Notes: generated from the letters alone by a model not told the origin. DNA of 64,000 bases from Gari tellinella (GCA_922989275.2 OV277871.1:61649848-61713847); one strand, 5' to 3'; numbered from the stretch's first letter, positions 32,477-45,041 are shown. A program made the numbers and translations.

Positions 32477-33040
32477 AAAGCAATGACCAATACATAGGGT
32501 TTCTGTCTTTATGAAGTCTTATCCGAAGGAATTGCTCGAGCGGGGGATCAATCTCACGACCCTTGGTATCGTAGTCGAGCGCGCTACTCATCGACCACGT
32601 CCGACGATGAGTGTAACAAAAAAACATTAAAACAGCATTTTATTGTCAATTAGACAAACAAACGGTGTTAATTTGAAATCGCCTTTGTCCAGCATCGTTT
32701 ATAACAGCCTGACGTCAACGTCATATTGACCTGACTTATAATTGAACAGCTATTCAACGTCCCGCGATCAAGTTATTCGTCCAACAATATGTTTTTCGAA
32801 TGTGCGGCTTGATAGCGAATGCACGAGAAAAGTATCGAAAAAATAATTCTAGTTCACGATTTTCTCGTGCAAATTGAGTATTTTGTCGTTTCAAGGTTCA
32901 CTGGGTCGTCAAACACAATTTTTTAGATTTGATTACGATATGACATTTCAATGTCAGTCAATAGCCAACATGCAAAACATTGTGTGGAAATTCTTATAAA
33001 TAAAAGATATATAGCGAAATGAAAAGTGCACAGTTAGAAG
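32477..33040. other. Unique-looking spacer with a tRNA-like segment
   Basis: It contains a tRNA-like stretch on the - strand at about 32535-32606 (GATGAGTAGCGCGCTCGACTA, then GTGAGATTGATCCCC as a weak B box) and otherwise nothing recognised. It may be a SINE. Confidence 0.35.
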
Positions 33041-33415
33041 ATTCGTTAAGTGTAGGTCATGTCCGGTCAAAAACTAGGTCAAATCGTAGAAAAACCTTGT
33101 TAACACTCTAGAGGCTACAAATTTCGTCTGATCTCTTGATGAAATTTGGTCAGAGTGTCTCATTGATATCTATATAGGTCAATTTTTGAATATGGGTCAA
33201 ACCAGGTAAAAACTAGGTTACGAGGTAAAATAATATAAAAAACCTTGTTAACACTCTTGAGGTCTTAAATTTTATCTGATCTTTATGGAACTTGGTCAGA
33301 ATGTTTGCCTTATTGATACCAAGGTTAAGTTCGAATATCTAGCTCAGTTAATTTTGAATGATGTCTGGTTGAAAACTTGGTCACTAGGTCAAATAAAAGA
33401 AAATCAGTGTTAACC
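33041..33415 (+). repeat. Tandem-core fragment of another family A relative
   Basis: Two and a half units of about 150 bp carry ACCTTGTTAACACTCTAGAGG, ATTTCGTCTGATCTC and AAACTAGGTCA. Unit words overlap those of the A4 core at 4800-5700. No ends are seen. Confidence 0.55.
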
Positions 33416-33420
33416 TTTTT

Positions 33421-34773
33421 AGCTCACCTAAGCCCATGGTGAGCTATTGGGATGGCCCTGTGTCCGGCGTCATGCATCGTCCGTCGTCGTTAACAATTGC
33501 TTCAAATGACATCTTCTCCTATACCGCTTGACATAATTAACCACACTTTACAGAAATGTTACTTGGGTCAAGCTCTTTCAAATTTGTTCAAAGAATTAAA
33601 AACAATGCAGAACTTGGGTTGCCATGGCAACCAAAGTGAAAAATAAGGAAATCTTAAAAAATCTTCTTGTAAAAAACTGCCAGGGCCAGAGCTTAGATAT
33701 TTGGCACATATCATCATCTACAGGTCCTCTATCAAGTTTGTTCAAATTATGCCCCGGGGGTCACAGTTCTACATAGAGTTTTATAGTGAAATTTTCAAAC
33801 GTCTTCTCCTCTGAAAAAAATATGGCCAGATCTTTGATATTTGGCATGGTGACACTTCTAGATGTCCTATACCAATACTGTTCAAATGGTTTGGGTCTGT
33901 TGCATATCTAGGTCACAGGAGCTAAAAGTAGATTTTTTTCAATAAAAACTTAAAATTCTCGTCTGAAACTACAAGGTCCGAAGCTTAGATATTCGACACA
34001 TAGCATTGCCTACAGGTCCTCTATCAAGTTTGTTCAAATTATTCTCCTAGGGTCAAAATTGGCCCCGCCCTAGGGGTCACAATTTTACAGAGTTATATAG
34101 TGAAATTTTCAAACGTCTTCTCCTCTGACATTAATATGGCCAGAGCTTTGATATTTGGTATGGTGACACTTCTAAATATGCTTTACCTATTTTGTTCAAA
34201 TGGTTTGGGTCTGTTGCATATCTAGGTCACAGGAGCTAAAATAGATTTTTTCTATAAAAACTTAAAAAATCTTCTAAAACCTACAAGGACCAGAGCTTAA
34301 ATATTTGGCACATTATACTAATTATCATCTACAAGACTTCTATCAAGTTTGTTCAAATTATATCTCTTGGGTCAAAATTGGCCCTGCCCCGGGGATCACA
34401 GATTTACATAGTTATATAGTGAAATTTTCAAACGTCTTCTCTGACACTAATATGACCAGAGCTTTGATATTCGGCATGGTGACACTTCTAGATGTCCTTT
34501 ACCTATTCTGTTCAAACGATTTCAGTCTGTTGCATATGTAGGTCACAGAAGCTAAAAAAATAGATTTTTTCAATGGAAACTTTTAAAAATCTTGTCTAAA
34601 ACTCTAGTACCCTGATCTTAGATATTTGGCACATAGCATCATATACATTGTCCTCTATCAAGATTTTTCAAATTATGCCCGTCGGCTAAAAAATGACCCG
34701 GTCCTGGAAATAAATCATATCCTTTTTGTCAGCTATTCTCAGGTGAGCGAAATATGCCCCATGGGGCTCTTGT
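33421..34773 (+). mobile_element. Family A1 element, complete
   Basis: The 5' palindrome is shortened (AGCTCACCTAAGCCCATGGTGAGCT). An X-box lies at 33617-33632. Three core units follow, then CTCAGGTGAGCG, hairpin GCCCC-AT-GGGGC and CTTGT at 34773. Confidence 0.8.
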
Positions 34774-34817
34774 TCCAATTATTCTCAGGTGAGCGAATAT
34801 GCCCCATGGGGCTCTTG

Positions 34818-34818
<1 letters not shown>
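34774..34818 (+). mobile_element. Orphan family A 3' end
   Basis: CCAATTATTCTCAGGTGAGCG, hairpin GCCCC-AT-GGGGC and CTTGT. It is the displaced end of the fragment stopping at 32060, followed at once by an A2 insertion. Confidence 0.7.
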
Positions 34819-34823
<5 letters not shown>

Positions 34824-34848
<25 letters not shown>

Positions 34849-36739
34849 GTGAGCTGTTGTGATCGCCCGCCGTCCGTCTGTCCGTCCGTTCAAATTTACT
34901 TCAAGCGACATCTCCTCTGAAACCGTGAGTCTGAGGGGAAAACTAAAATGCTCACCGTGTTCCTTGGATGCTTCTCTACAGAAATTGTTAAAATGAAACT
35001 TTCAAGTGGACTACTTATTGTAATTTATTTAAAAAAGTGAAAAACTTTAAACAATCTTCTTGTAAAAAACTGCTAGGCCCACAGCTTTGATATTTGTTTT
35101 TTAGTATCTCCTGGTGATTCTCTCTCAAAATTGTTAATATCAAAACTAAAACTGACCATAGGGATTCACCATAGGGATTTTTTCATTGCCGCTTTATGCA
35201 GGATTCATTGCCGCTTTATTCAGGTTATACTGTTTTACTGAAGGTTTAAGCAGGGTTTCAAGCACCCTTATACTAAATCACCTATATTTGCAAACAGTTT
35301 GGATCCAGGTCAGATGCCACATAATGCAGCATCTAATCTGGATCTAAACTATTTGCCACTCATTTACATATTTTCTTATATTTAGAAAATATAAGTTATT
35401 ATTTTTTACATATTTCACATACAAACATTTGGAGCAGACAACAGTTCAGCATGATAATAGTCAGTTCTCCCTGAGACGGTCTCTTATTGCATAACTGACC
35501 CATAGCTAGCTCTGAACTCAGGTCACTGAGATACATAGCAGAAATTATGATGTCTGCTATTTTATGCTCAAGCACAACTTAGTTCAAGGCATATTACTTT
35601 TGGTCTGTCTGTTTGTTTGTTTGTTTATCTTTCTGTCTATCAGTCCACAATTAATTCTTGGCCATAAACAGTATGGATCCAGGTCAGATGCCACATAATG
35701 CTGCATCTAATCTGGATCCAAATTTGCCACTCATTTACATATAGTTTCCTATATTTAGAAAATGTAAATAATGATATTTATTAACCTATTAACGCATACA
35801 TATTCCTGTTTATGTCTTTAATTTATTCTTCCACAGAAGAAAATAATTTCACTTTATACAGTCATTGTTGTCTTTAACAATTGCTTCAAATGACATCTCC
35901 TCATATATTGCTGAAAAGATTTCAACCATGTTCCTTGGGTCAAGTTGTTTCTAAATTGTTCAAAGAATTAAAAACAATGTAGAACTCTGGTTGCCATGGC
36001 AACCAAGTGAAAAAATAAGGAAATCTTAAAAAATCTTCTTGTCTGAAACTACAAGGGCCAGATCTTAGACATTTGTCACATAGCATCATCTACAGGTCCT
36101 CTATCAAGTTTGTACAAACTATGCCCCTGGGGTCAAAATTGGCCCCGCCCCGGGGGTCACAGTTTTACATAGAGTTATATAGTGAAATTTTCAAACGTCT
36201 TCTCCTCTGAAAATAATATGGCCAGAGCTTTGATATCTGGCATGGTGACACTTTTAGATGTCCTATACCAATAAGGTTCAAATGGTTCTGGTCGATTGCA
36301 TATCATCTACAGGTCCTCTATCAAGTTTGTACAAATTATGCCCCTGGGGTCAAAATTAGCCCCACCCGGGGGTCACAGTTTTCAAACGTCTTCTTTTCTG
36401 AAGCTAATATAGCCAGAGCTTTGATATTCGGCATGGTGTTACTTCTAGATGTCCTTTATCTATTTTGTTCAAATGGTTCCAGTCTGTTGCATATGTAGGT
36501 CACAGGAGCTAAAAATAGATTTTTTCAATGGAAACTTAAAAAAAATCTTCATGTCTAGAACCCTAGTACCCTGATCTTAGATATTTGGAACATAGCATCA
36601 TCTACAGGTCCTCTATTAAGATTGTTCAAATTATGCCCCTCGGGTAAAAAATGACCCCGTCCTGGACATAAATCATTATCTCCATTTTGATGTACAGCTT
36701 TTCTCAGGTGAGCGACATATGCCCCATGGGGCTCTTGTT
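34824..36739 (+). mobile_element. A2 composite element, copy 3
   Basis: Same module order as copies 1 and 2, except that about 35055-35275 is a diverged segment (CAATCTTCTTGTAAAAAACTGC, GGATTCATTGCCGC) in place of the ACTGTTCCCACACC segment. X-box at 35989-36004. Ends CTTGT at 36738. Confidence 0.87.
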
Positions 36740-36782
36740 TAGGAAAAACAGGGCCCTATCAGGCCTTTCGTGAACATTCTCC

Positions 36783-37540
36783 TTTGTTCAAATGGTTCTG
36801 GTCTGTTGCATGACTAGGTCACAGGAGCTAAAAATAGATTTTTTTCAATGAAGACTTAAAAATCTTCTTGTCTGAAACTACAAAGGCCAGAGCTTAGATA
36901 TTTAGCACATAGCATCATCTACAGGTCTTCTATCAAGTTTGTTCAAATTATGCCACTGGGGTCAAAATTGGCCCTGCCCGGGGGGGTCACAGCTTTACAT
37001 AGAGTTATATAGTGAAATTTTCAAACCTCTTCTTCTCTGAAACTAATGTGGCCAGAGCTTAGATATTTGGCATGGTGACACTTCTAGATGTCCTTTACCA
37101 AAATTGTTCAAATGGTTCTGGTCGGTTGCATAACTAGGTGACAGGACCTAAAAATAGATTTTTTTTCAATGAAAACTTAAAAAATCTTCTTGTCTGAAAC
37201 TACATGGGACAGAGCTTAGATATTTAGCACATAGCATCGCCTACAGGTCTTCTATCAAGTTTGTTCAAATTATGCCCCTGGGGTCAAAATTGGCCCTGCC
37301 CCGGGGGTCACAGTTTTACATAGAGTTATATAGAGAAAATTTCAAACGTCTTCTTTTCTGACACTAATATGGCCAGAGCTTTTATTATTCGGTATGGTGA
37401 CACTTTTAACTATACTTTACATATTTTGTTCAAATGGTTCCGGTCTGTTGCATATCTAGGTCAGTCCTGGACATAAATCATTAGCTCCATTTTTGTCAGC
37501 TATTCTCAGGTGAGCGAAATATGCCCCATGGGGCTCTTGT
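36783..37540 (+). mobile_element. Family A1 3' part
   Basis: Two core units, then CTCAGGTGAGCG, hairpin GCCCC-AT-GGGGC and CTTGT. The 5' part is absent. Confidence 0.75.
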
Positions 37541-37849
37541 TTATAATTCAAGTTCATTTAGGGACATATATGATATCACAATGGCCTTTACTTTTTTTAA
37601 TTTCAAATATAAGCACATATTTTTTCAGTGTCAGGAATGATTTGACTTGCTGATAAAGTACACAGTAATGTGTAATGGGCTAGGCCTATTTTATATTATT
37701 TAAGTGCATTTTCGTATGGTTGATATTGGCCTATTTTACATAGAATGGCATGAGAGAGTAGAGACTGTTATCAAGAAATAAAGATGTAAAATATGATACA
37801 ATAATTGCAATTTCATAAGGTTGATACTGTTCTATTTTAGATAATTTTT
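37541..37849. other. Spacer
   Basis: AT-rich; no feature recognised. Confidence 0.3.
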
Positions 37850-38689
37850 AGCTCTCCTGTATAAAGTAATGCTAGTACCATACCACCGGCCTAGTCGTAG
37901 TTGTCGTCGTTATGAACAGCGTAAACAATTTTAAGACAATGCCATTAACTTCCATGTCTCTTGAGGTATTGTTTTCATATTTGATAATTATGCATGTGTA
38001 TACAAATGTATTAACAACACTTTTCCATGCACACAAAAAGTTTGACCTTAGGGGCCAACATTTATGTTTCGAAATCTGTGTTTAGGTTCTGAAAAATGCT
38101 TATAACTTCTATGTCCCTTGAGGTATTGCATTCATATTTATTAATTATGCATATTAATATAGACAATACATTTCTATGAATGTAAAAACAACCAGCCCAG
38201 TGACCATGACCTTGAACATAAGGCCCATATTTAGGTTTCGACAACTGCATTTAGGTTTTGCAAAAATGCCTATACCTGCTATCTTCAATAAGGTATTTCT
38301 TTCATATTTTGCATGCATGTGTATGGGGACAAGACCTTTCCATGTGTGCAAAAAAGGAACTTAGGGACCTTGCCCTTGAAATTTTAGGTTTCGAAATCTG
38401 GGTTAAGATTTTTAAAAATACTTATAATTCTTATGTCCCTTTTAGAGATATTGCTTTCATATTTGGTATGCATTTGTATAATGACAAAACATTTTACCAT
38501 GACACAAATGTTTCACCCAAATGACGTTGACTTTAAAATTACTTCAATAGTTGGTGTGCATGTGTATATGAATAAGATTAGCTTTAATGCACACAAAAAG
38601 TTGACCTCTGTGACCTTGACCTCAGAGTCTGCTTTTAAATTTCTAAATATGGGGAGGGCAAGTTTTGTAATCTCTCTGACAACTCTTAT
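37850..38689 (+). mobile_element. Family B element, old degenerate copy
   Basis: A worn 5' end AGCTCTCCTGTATAAAG is followed by GTCGTAGTTGTCGTCG. About four diverged units of 150-165 bp follow (GGTATTGCATTCATATT, GACCATGACCTTGAAC). The terminal hairpin is intact in part (TCTCTCTGACAACTCTTAT). It ends 106 bp before a diacylglycerol kinase exon. Confidence 0.75.
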
Positions 38690-38795
38690 CATTGAATTTC
38701 ATAACTGTGCAATATGATAAAAAAACAAAACTGTATTGCATAATTATGATTATGTGAATATCAAGATTTATAGTATTTGATGATTGCTGTTTTAG

Positions 38796-38954
38796 AACTC
38801 GGACGAAGAACCTCATGTGGTATGGTGTTTTAGGTGGAAAAGAGATCCTACAAAAAACCTACAAGAATCTCGACCAGAGAGTACAGCTTGAATGCGATGG
38901 ACAGAGAATTCCACTCCCGAGTCTTCAGGGAATCGTTATTCTGAACATACCAAG
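38796..38954 (+). CDS. Type II diacylglycerol kinase, exon in the accessory domain
   Basis: An exon of 159 bp bounded by TGTTTTAG|A and CCAAG|GTAACA. The frame encodes [19 protein letters not shown], then [16 protein letters not shown] and [13 protein letters not shown]. These motifs match the diacylglycerol kinase accessory domain of the delta/eta (type II) group, which phosphorylates diacylglycerol to phosphatidic acid at membranes and so tunes PKC and PI signalling. The exon starts one base into a codon boundary (phase 2 acceptor) and ends with two bases of a Ser codon that the next exon completes. There is no stop or frameshift, so the gene looks functional. Upstream catalytic exons are not recognised in this window and may lie outside it. 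Delta versus eta cannot be resolved, as invertebrates often carry one gene of this type. Confidence 0.93.
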
Positions 38955-39778
38955 GTAACATGAGATTAATAGTAGACACAATCTTGTATGAACCCACCAC
39001 TGAAAGGAAATCCCTTAGCAACTCTTATCTGATGATGGTTTCTAAATGCAGGATGGAAATAATGTAGAACAGTACAAAAAGAATTTACTGAAGATCTTTA
39101 TTCATCATTAAGCAGTCATATGTTTTGAGTGATCTTCATACAACTAGATTTGATGGTTGCCTGCAGCTCGTTTCATTGAGTGTCTGCTTTAACTCTCTAG
39201 TATATTACAAAAGATCACTGATATTCAAAAGTCTTCAGCTAACTACTTCTCCAAATAAGTGCAGAAATAACATTTATTGATAGTATTGAAACAGGTACAG
39301 CATAAAGCACAATATAAGTAAGTCCTTTTCCAATAGGAGTCTTATTTGTAATGTTTTGTCAACTCAAATTTAAAACTGCTTCAGATTGTAGATCCAAAGT
39401 TTAACATTATCTAAAATGGTGCTTTTGTGCTTTAAGGTAGATTTGACTTCACTTTCAGTTTGACATCATTTACATTGTTAAATCAGGAAATCTTGCAGTA
39501 TTTCCACGTACCATGGATTATATAGACGGAAATCACCGAACAACTTCTGAAAACAAAACTGTTCAATATGATAATTTATCAGGTTTGTTTTATTCAAAAC
39601 TGTGCAATATGATAAAAAGCGAAAATGCATGTGACCGCAGTTTTAATAATAGAATTTCAGAAGGGAAATAAAAATGTAATTGTAGTATTTACCACATACC
39701 AGGACCATTCAATTAATAGTGAGCCTTGCACTATAAAAAACAAATAAACAAACCAAGCAGCAAACCGTTTTCTTTATA
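38955..39778. other. Start of the 16.4-kb diacylglycerol kinase intron
   Basis: Unique-looking AT-rich intron sequence after the GTAACA donor. No repeat ends or coding signals are recognised. Confidence 0.5.
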
Positions 39779-40712
39779 AGCTCACCTGGCACAAGGTGCC
39801 AAGGTGAGCTATTGTGATCGCCCTGTGTCCATTGTCGTCTGTCCGTCGTCTGTTGTCAAACTTTTTCTTCAAAGATCTTCTTGGAAACCACTGGGCCAAT
39901 TTCATCAAAACTTCATAGGATTGTTCCTTGTAGGGTACTCTCTCAGATTTCTTCAAATATAGGTCATCCAATTGAATTGTGGTTGCCATAGTAACCAATT
40001 GAAAAAACTTTAAAAATCTTCTTGTCAAAAACCTCAGGTCCGAAATGTGCCATTGGTGACCCTCTATCAGATTTCTTAAAATAATGTTCCTATCTTAAAA
40101 AAAATGGCTGCTAGTGGGTGGGGCAGATTTTCCTTATATGGCTATATAGTGAAAACTTTAAAAATCTTCTCGTCAATAACTTCTAGTCCGATTTGTAAGT
40201 AATTTAATGCAAATGATCCATGGGTGACCCTCTACCAAAATTCTTAAAATTATTTTGATATCTAAAAAAACATGGCCGCCAGTGGGTGGGGCACGTTTTC
40301 CTTATGTTACTGTTTAGTGAAAACTTTAAAAATCTTCCTCTCCGAAACTACGGGTCCAAATTAAAATAATTTAAAACAAATAGTCAATTGATGACCCTCT
40401 ACCAGATTTCTTAAAATCATTTTGTTATCTTAAAAAACATGGCCCCTAGTACAAGTTTTCCTTAAATTTCTGTATAGAAAAACTTTCCAAAAAAAATTCT
40501 GAAACTATTGGTCTGATTTAAGAATAATTTTACACAAATAATGATTCATGGGTGACCCTTTGGCAGTTTTCTTCAAATAATCTTCCTAGCTCAAACAACA
40601 TGGCCACCAGTGGGTTGGGTGAATAAGTGAAAACTTAATCATTACTGGTCCATTTACATGACCGTAGTCATGGGTACCAGGTGAGCGATTTAGGGCCGCA
40701 TGCAGATCTTGT
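39779..40712 (+). mobile_element. Family A3 element, complete
   Basis: The 5' palindrome AGCTCACCTGGCAC-AA-GGTGCCAAGGTGAGCT is followed by CCATTGTCGTCTGTCCGTCG. A diverged X-box GGTTGCCATAGTAACC lies at 39981-39996. Units of about 170 bp follow (ACATGGCCGCCAGTGGGTGGG). The 3' end is ACCAGGTGAGCGATTTAGG, a hairpin GCCGCATGC-like and CTTGT. Confidence 0.8.
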
Positions 40713-40884
40713 TCCTTTTGATTATTCCTCTTAAATGCTTATGCAAAATTTCAGCCATGAAATCCATCCGTGGAATGCTTTATTGAAGGCATATTTGGGT
40801 ATTCTGTTCATATACTGATATATGGCAGACCAAATGGCTGTTCTAGTCTGAAATCGGCGTCCCTGGGGAAACTGTTTTCATAAT

Positions 40885-41095
40885 TGAAAAACATTACCCT
40901 GGCAGTTTCTTGTAACATTAACCTGGCCATTTCTTGTGACATTCACCTGGCCAGTTGTGGGACATAGGGTTAGTGGTAGGGTTAGCCTCCAGATCATTCT
41001 ATAACAAAGTTATATTTCATATATTTGGCTAACCACACACATATTAACCACATAAAAGAGATACAATAAAGAAGGAAACAGCCACTTATATGAAG
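40885..41095. repeat. TTAACCTGGCC repeat-bearing MITE, degenerate copy
   Basis: It carries the same internal array as the MITE at 4170-4416 (ACATTAACCTGGCCATTTC, GGGACATAGGGTTAG) with eroded ends. Confidence 0.55.
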
Positions 41096-41663
41096 ATTGT
41101 GGGTAAGTCCGTCCGTGCATCCGTAACAAAGTTAAGTAGATTTTACCTTCTTGTCTAGCATCAACACCGCTTACCCAAATGCTTGGATACTTATACAGTT
41201 GTTGCCTTGGACCATTTCCTATCCACCAATATCACCAAACTTTGATTTTGACCTTGACCTTGACCTAATTTGGACTCAGAATATTTTAAACAGGCTATTT
41301 CTTGGTTAACTAGATTTTACCGTTTCGTCTAGCATCAACACAACTGACTACAATGCTTTGATACTTATACAGTTGTTGCCTTAGACCATTCCCTATCCAA
41401 TAATATCACCAAACTTTGATTTTGACCTTGACCTTGACCTAATTTTAACTTGGAATATTTTAAATTGGCTTTTTCTCGGTTAACTAGATTTTACTGTTTC
41501 ATCTAGCATCAACACTGTTTACTACAATGCTTTGATACTTATACAGTTATAGCCTTGGACCATTACCAACTCACCAATAATACACAAGCTCAGTTTGACC
41601 TTGACCTTATTTGGACTTAGAAAAGATTCAGAATATATAGTCAAGGATGCCACCGGGGGCATA

Positions 41664-42735
41664 GTAGTAGTAGTCTGGTAATTTCCTCCGCTTCTTCGGA
41701 GCACTCCCTGATAAAGGGATAATAGAGTTATCGTCCTTAAAACTATTTCGCCATTTGTAAAAAGTTAAAATAAACAGTTAAAACAGGAACGGACACAAGT
41801 AGAAACACAAAAGTCAAGCTTTATATATACAAATCACTCAATGTCTGTGATTAGTGTCTTTGGATTACTATTTACAAATCACTGTCCAGAGCTGGTTCAT
41901 GGGAATGTCAGTTGGATTTGGCCTTTACAAAATCCCTCAGGTAGGAACAGATGTCTTTATGGTCTGGCCAATCTTTCTTTTGACATGCTACGCTACAGTA
42001 TTTCACAGCTTTACACTTTGAGCACCGCCGGAGGGTTACGTTCCCTATTGCTAGTTCTTCACTGCCGGCGCACACGTTTGGATCCAAGTCTGTGAAAGGA
42101 GTGTCTGTACTAAAGTCACAGCTCTCATTAGTGATTACACAGTCAGTTTCAGTCCCTAAACTCTGGTCACTAACATCTGGTTGTAGATCGGAGTTGATGG
42201 ACTGGTCAGTATCCTCAGCAGCTTGAAGTTTCTCAAAGAGCTCCAGATTTTCACGACAGAATTTCTGGTTAATACTCCATGTTGCCCGGCGTGCACTGTC
42301 CCTCCTGATCTGAGAGGGCGACTTTTTCTTCCTCCGTCTTTTACTTTTCGGGACCTCATTTTGAGTCTCAGACTTGTCAACTGAAATGGTTCCATTGTCC
42401 TGTTTCAATTTTGACTTATCTGGATTTGAAGATTTGTTGTTAGAATTGGTTCCATTGTCCTGTTTCTTAACAAACTTATTTCGAGTCCGACCATAGCGTT
42501 GGTTTTTGACGTTGGCGGGAACCACCGAAATCCGAAATGAATATTTGCCGTCCACAGACTTCGAAATATTCCACGAATATGACTTCGATTCTGACGCTAA
42601 ACACTTCAAAACCTTTTGGAGCACTTCTGGGATGTAGGATTGGTCATTATTTCCAGTATCCGTATCCATTTTGAACTATTTTACTCAAGTTTTTTCCATG
42701 ATCCAAAACACAACCACCATGTTTCAGTAGAGGGC
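41664..42735 (-). mobile_element. 1072-bp inserted block carrying a MYND-finger ORF
   Basis: GCATA occurs on both sides (41659-41663 and 42736-42740) and once in the intact family D end, so this is an insertion with a 5-bp target duplication. There are no inverted terminal repeats. On the - strand it reads like a compact mRNA copy: about 66 bp of leader, a 762-bp ORF including the stop, about 244 bp of trailer, then (TAC)n. There is no poly(A) tail, so if retroposed it would have used machinery that leaves a simple-repeat tail. A cellular promoter or terminal motif of another kind of element cannot be excluded. Confidence 0.7.
41908..42669 (-). CDS. MYND-type zinc-finger protein, single exon
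   Basis: This is a 253-codon uninterrupted ORF from ATG at 42669. Residues 1-55 have no recognised domain. A low-complexity Lys/Asn/Ser-rich region (about 60-125) contains a basic stretch KSKRRRKKK that could act as a nuclear localisation signal. The C-terminal 45 residues form a MYND finger: CSKCKAVKYCSVACQKKDW, then HKDIC, with an upstream Cys-Ala-Gly that may be the first ligand although the spacing is long. MYND fingers bind zinc in two sites and usually bind proline-rich partner peptides. No enzymatic domain (such as SET) is attached. The lack of introns and its position inside a transposable element argue for a transposed copy. The intact frame suggests it is young or maintained. Confidence 0.8.
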   Translation of the reverse strand: MDTDTGNNDQSYIPEVLQKVLKCLASESKSYSWNISKSVDGKYSFRISVVPANVKNQRYGRTRNKFVKKQDNGTNSNNKSSNPDKSKLKQDNGTISVDKSETQNEVPKSKRRRKKKSPSQIRRDSARRATWSINQKFCRENLELFEKLQAAEDTDQSINSDLQPDVSDQSLGTETDCVITNESCDFSTDTPFTDLDPNVCAGSEELAIGNVTLRRCSKCKAVKYCSVACQKKDWPDHKDICSYLRDFVKAKSN

Positions 42736-42737
42736 GC
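42721..42737 (-). promoter_or_regulatory. CTCF-like motif at the 5' edge of the MYND block
   Basis: TTCAGTAGAGGGCGC (plus strand) fits the bilaterian CTCF core (CCASYAGRKGGC) at 11 of 12 positions. It lies about 60 bp upstream of the MYND ATG. A single match of this length is weak evidence. Confidence 0.3.
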
Positions 42738-42766
42738 ATAAGCACTTATTGAACGCGCAGTCTTGT

Positions 42767-44645
42767 TTAAAGTCAGATCTCAACTTTTGAACCTTTTCAC
42801 CACCGTCGTTTAACGGTAGCATAAGAAACACTATTACCGACCAATGCTTCACTAACTTGGAATCTGAAGTAAGAAAGAGTTTCTATTACAACCACATATT
42901 TAAGTTCTAGTTTCATTCAACATTTTTCACAGAGTGTCTCTGAGTATGTTCACTTTACACGACTATTGTTTCAAAATTACCAAACCCATTTTAGTGAAGA
43001 AAGCTTGAACAAGGGTTAACACAAACTCACACGTGAAAATGGTGCATTTGGACATAATACTCAGTGTAGGCTCACGATCATTGAATGGTAGTTGTAATAT
43101 GTACTCCAAGAGTTTGATAACACAATTGACCAAATTCTGGTAAATTCTGGTCTTTGAGTTTTCTGCCTTGTTATGTCCCCAGCATCTTTGGATTTGAGAG
43201 GCGTTAATTGAGTGTTCTTGTCTGTCAGTCGCTACGTCCATCTCTGTGTGCATACAAAATTTGGACTATTTCATTGTTAATTAAGATTTTACCACTTCTT
43301 AGAAAGGGCTGAAACTTAAACCATTGTTGCTTTGGACCATTACCAATTCATCAATATCACCTATGACAGACAAAAATTAGAATGGTAGAAATGTTTTGAA
43401 ATGCCTATTGATTCAAATTCTTTGGCAACATGTACAACCTAGACAGATACTGTAGTTAACATTACAAAATGTTACCTATGAAGCTCTTCACAATTTGTGT
43501 TGATCATGGAGTAAATACACACAGAGAAGAACCATCTTGCATTTCCCCAATACTCTTGTTATCCCTGGTCATCAGATAAGGTCTAATTATGATCTTTCCG
43601 ATCTTGTTGCTTCGTAATAAGTGCTTAGTTCGGATTGTTTTCGTAGTCCCGTCCTATCTATATGCATTTTATATGTATAAAATTGTGACTTTTCAGATCT
43701 GCTCTTGTTCTGAAAATTCATTAGTTTGGATGCTTTACTTGTCCCCTTCTATAATAACTACCTGGTTTTCTTAGCGTTTGGTTGGATGCACAGTCAGCCT
43801 GGCTCCAGAATTTTTTTTGCAAGGGAAGTTAAATCTCTACTAAAGTGTTGAGAAGCATTCACAAATGATAATTATTACATCATATACAAAGATATGACAA
43901 CTTATCTAGTTGCATGATAAATAATATGAACTGCTTAACAATTAGTTAGGTTTATTTCGTGACATGGGTCACTTAATTGTGTGCATATTCAAAACAAAAA
44001 TAGGAGAAATACACAACAGATTCTTTTCTCCGGATATCAAAGGAAGTTTCAGAACAAAAATGTGTTATCCAATTGCTTTGCGCGATTCCGAAGGTTAAAA
44101 GAGCTCTATATCAATGTAGTAGTAACTCCAAAATCTATCAATCAATGTTTGATTGGTATTAAGCCATTTTCGTCAAACCAACACTTGGCTGATGTGTTCC
44201 CTAGCCACCTGTTCACAATAATCAACTCAGTCTCATTGTTTCATATGTCGCATAGTGTGAAGTTATCAATATTCATTTATGTTAAACAGACAAAAGTCTT
44301 TCGATCAATCAAACGTCGTAAAAGAAAAATCTAATTAATATTCATAGAAAGTTCTGTCGCTAGCTACCATGCAGATAGGCTGCTTTTTAAACCGGAAGTT
44401 TATCAAGTTACTCAATTTAATACAATAAACATTGATGGTGATTACATATTCAGCCTGTTGTCCGGATATTCAGTCTGTCTATAATACAGTGTTTGAACTT
44501 AATATTTTAGAATTTAAGCTGTTATCCAGGTGCCTGTAAATCAAACAGGCCGGACTGGCATGATCAATAGAATTTGAGACGGGCCAAGATTGAATATGGA
44601 GGGGTCCCTTGCGATCCAAATGTTGGATCAACTGTATTATTTTTT
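42767..44645. other. Unique-looking intron sequence
   Basis: 1.9 kb of AT-rich sequence without recognised repeat ends. Its open frames, including one of 117 codons at 43981-44334, show no family motif and no splice-supported structure. Confidence 0.4.
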
Positions 44646-45041
44646 GCTCGACTTTTGCAAATAGTCGAGCTATTGTCGTCACCCTATCGTCTGCGGCGGC
44701 GTCAGCGTCTGTGTCGGTTAAGTTTTTAGAATAAGAATTTTGTAAGACATCATTTCTCAATAACTATCAAAGGTTTCCATTTGAAACTTGGAATACTTGT
44801 TCAGTATCAAAAGGGCAACTCATTACAACTAGACAGGTAACCCTGAGATTTGTCATTCCAGAGTAATATTAATTGCCATTGTTGTATTTACTTAAAATTT
44901 GTAAATTGAAATATCTAAATAACTGTCTAAGGTATTTACTTGAAACTTTAAATACTTGTGTTATATCAAATGGGCAACTCATTAAAACAAGAAAGGTGAC
45001 CGGAGATGTGCCATTCCAGAGTTATTGCCCTTGTTTTTATT

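Larger units (their letters stand above)
41101..42766 (+). mobile_element. Family D element, 5' end missing, split by the MYND block
   Basis: GTCCGTCCGTGCATCCGTAAC opens it without the 5' palindrome. Three core units follow up to GATGCCACCGGGGGCATA (41663). The element resumes at GCATAAGC (42736) with hairpin-like GCACTTATTGAACGCGC and AGTCTTGT (42766). The intact copy at 29233-29272 shows these two parts are normally contiguous. Confidence 0.8.

Noticed and set aside
43981..44334. 117-codon ORF in the diacylglycerol kinase intron as a gene
   Set aside because: No domain, no splice sites or promoter evidence, and the amino-acid composition follows the AT-rich base composition.
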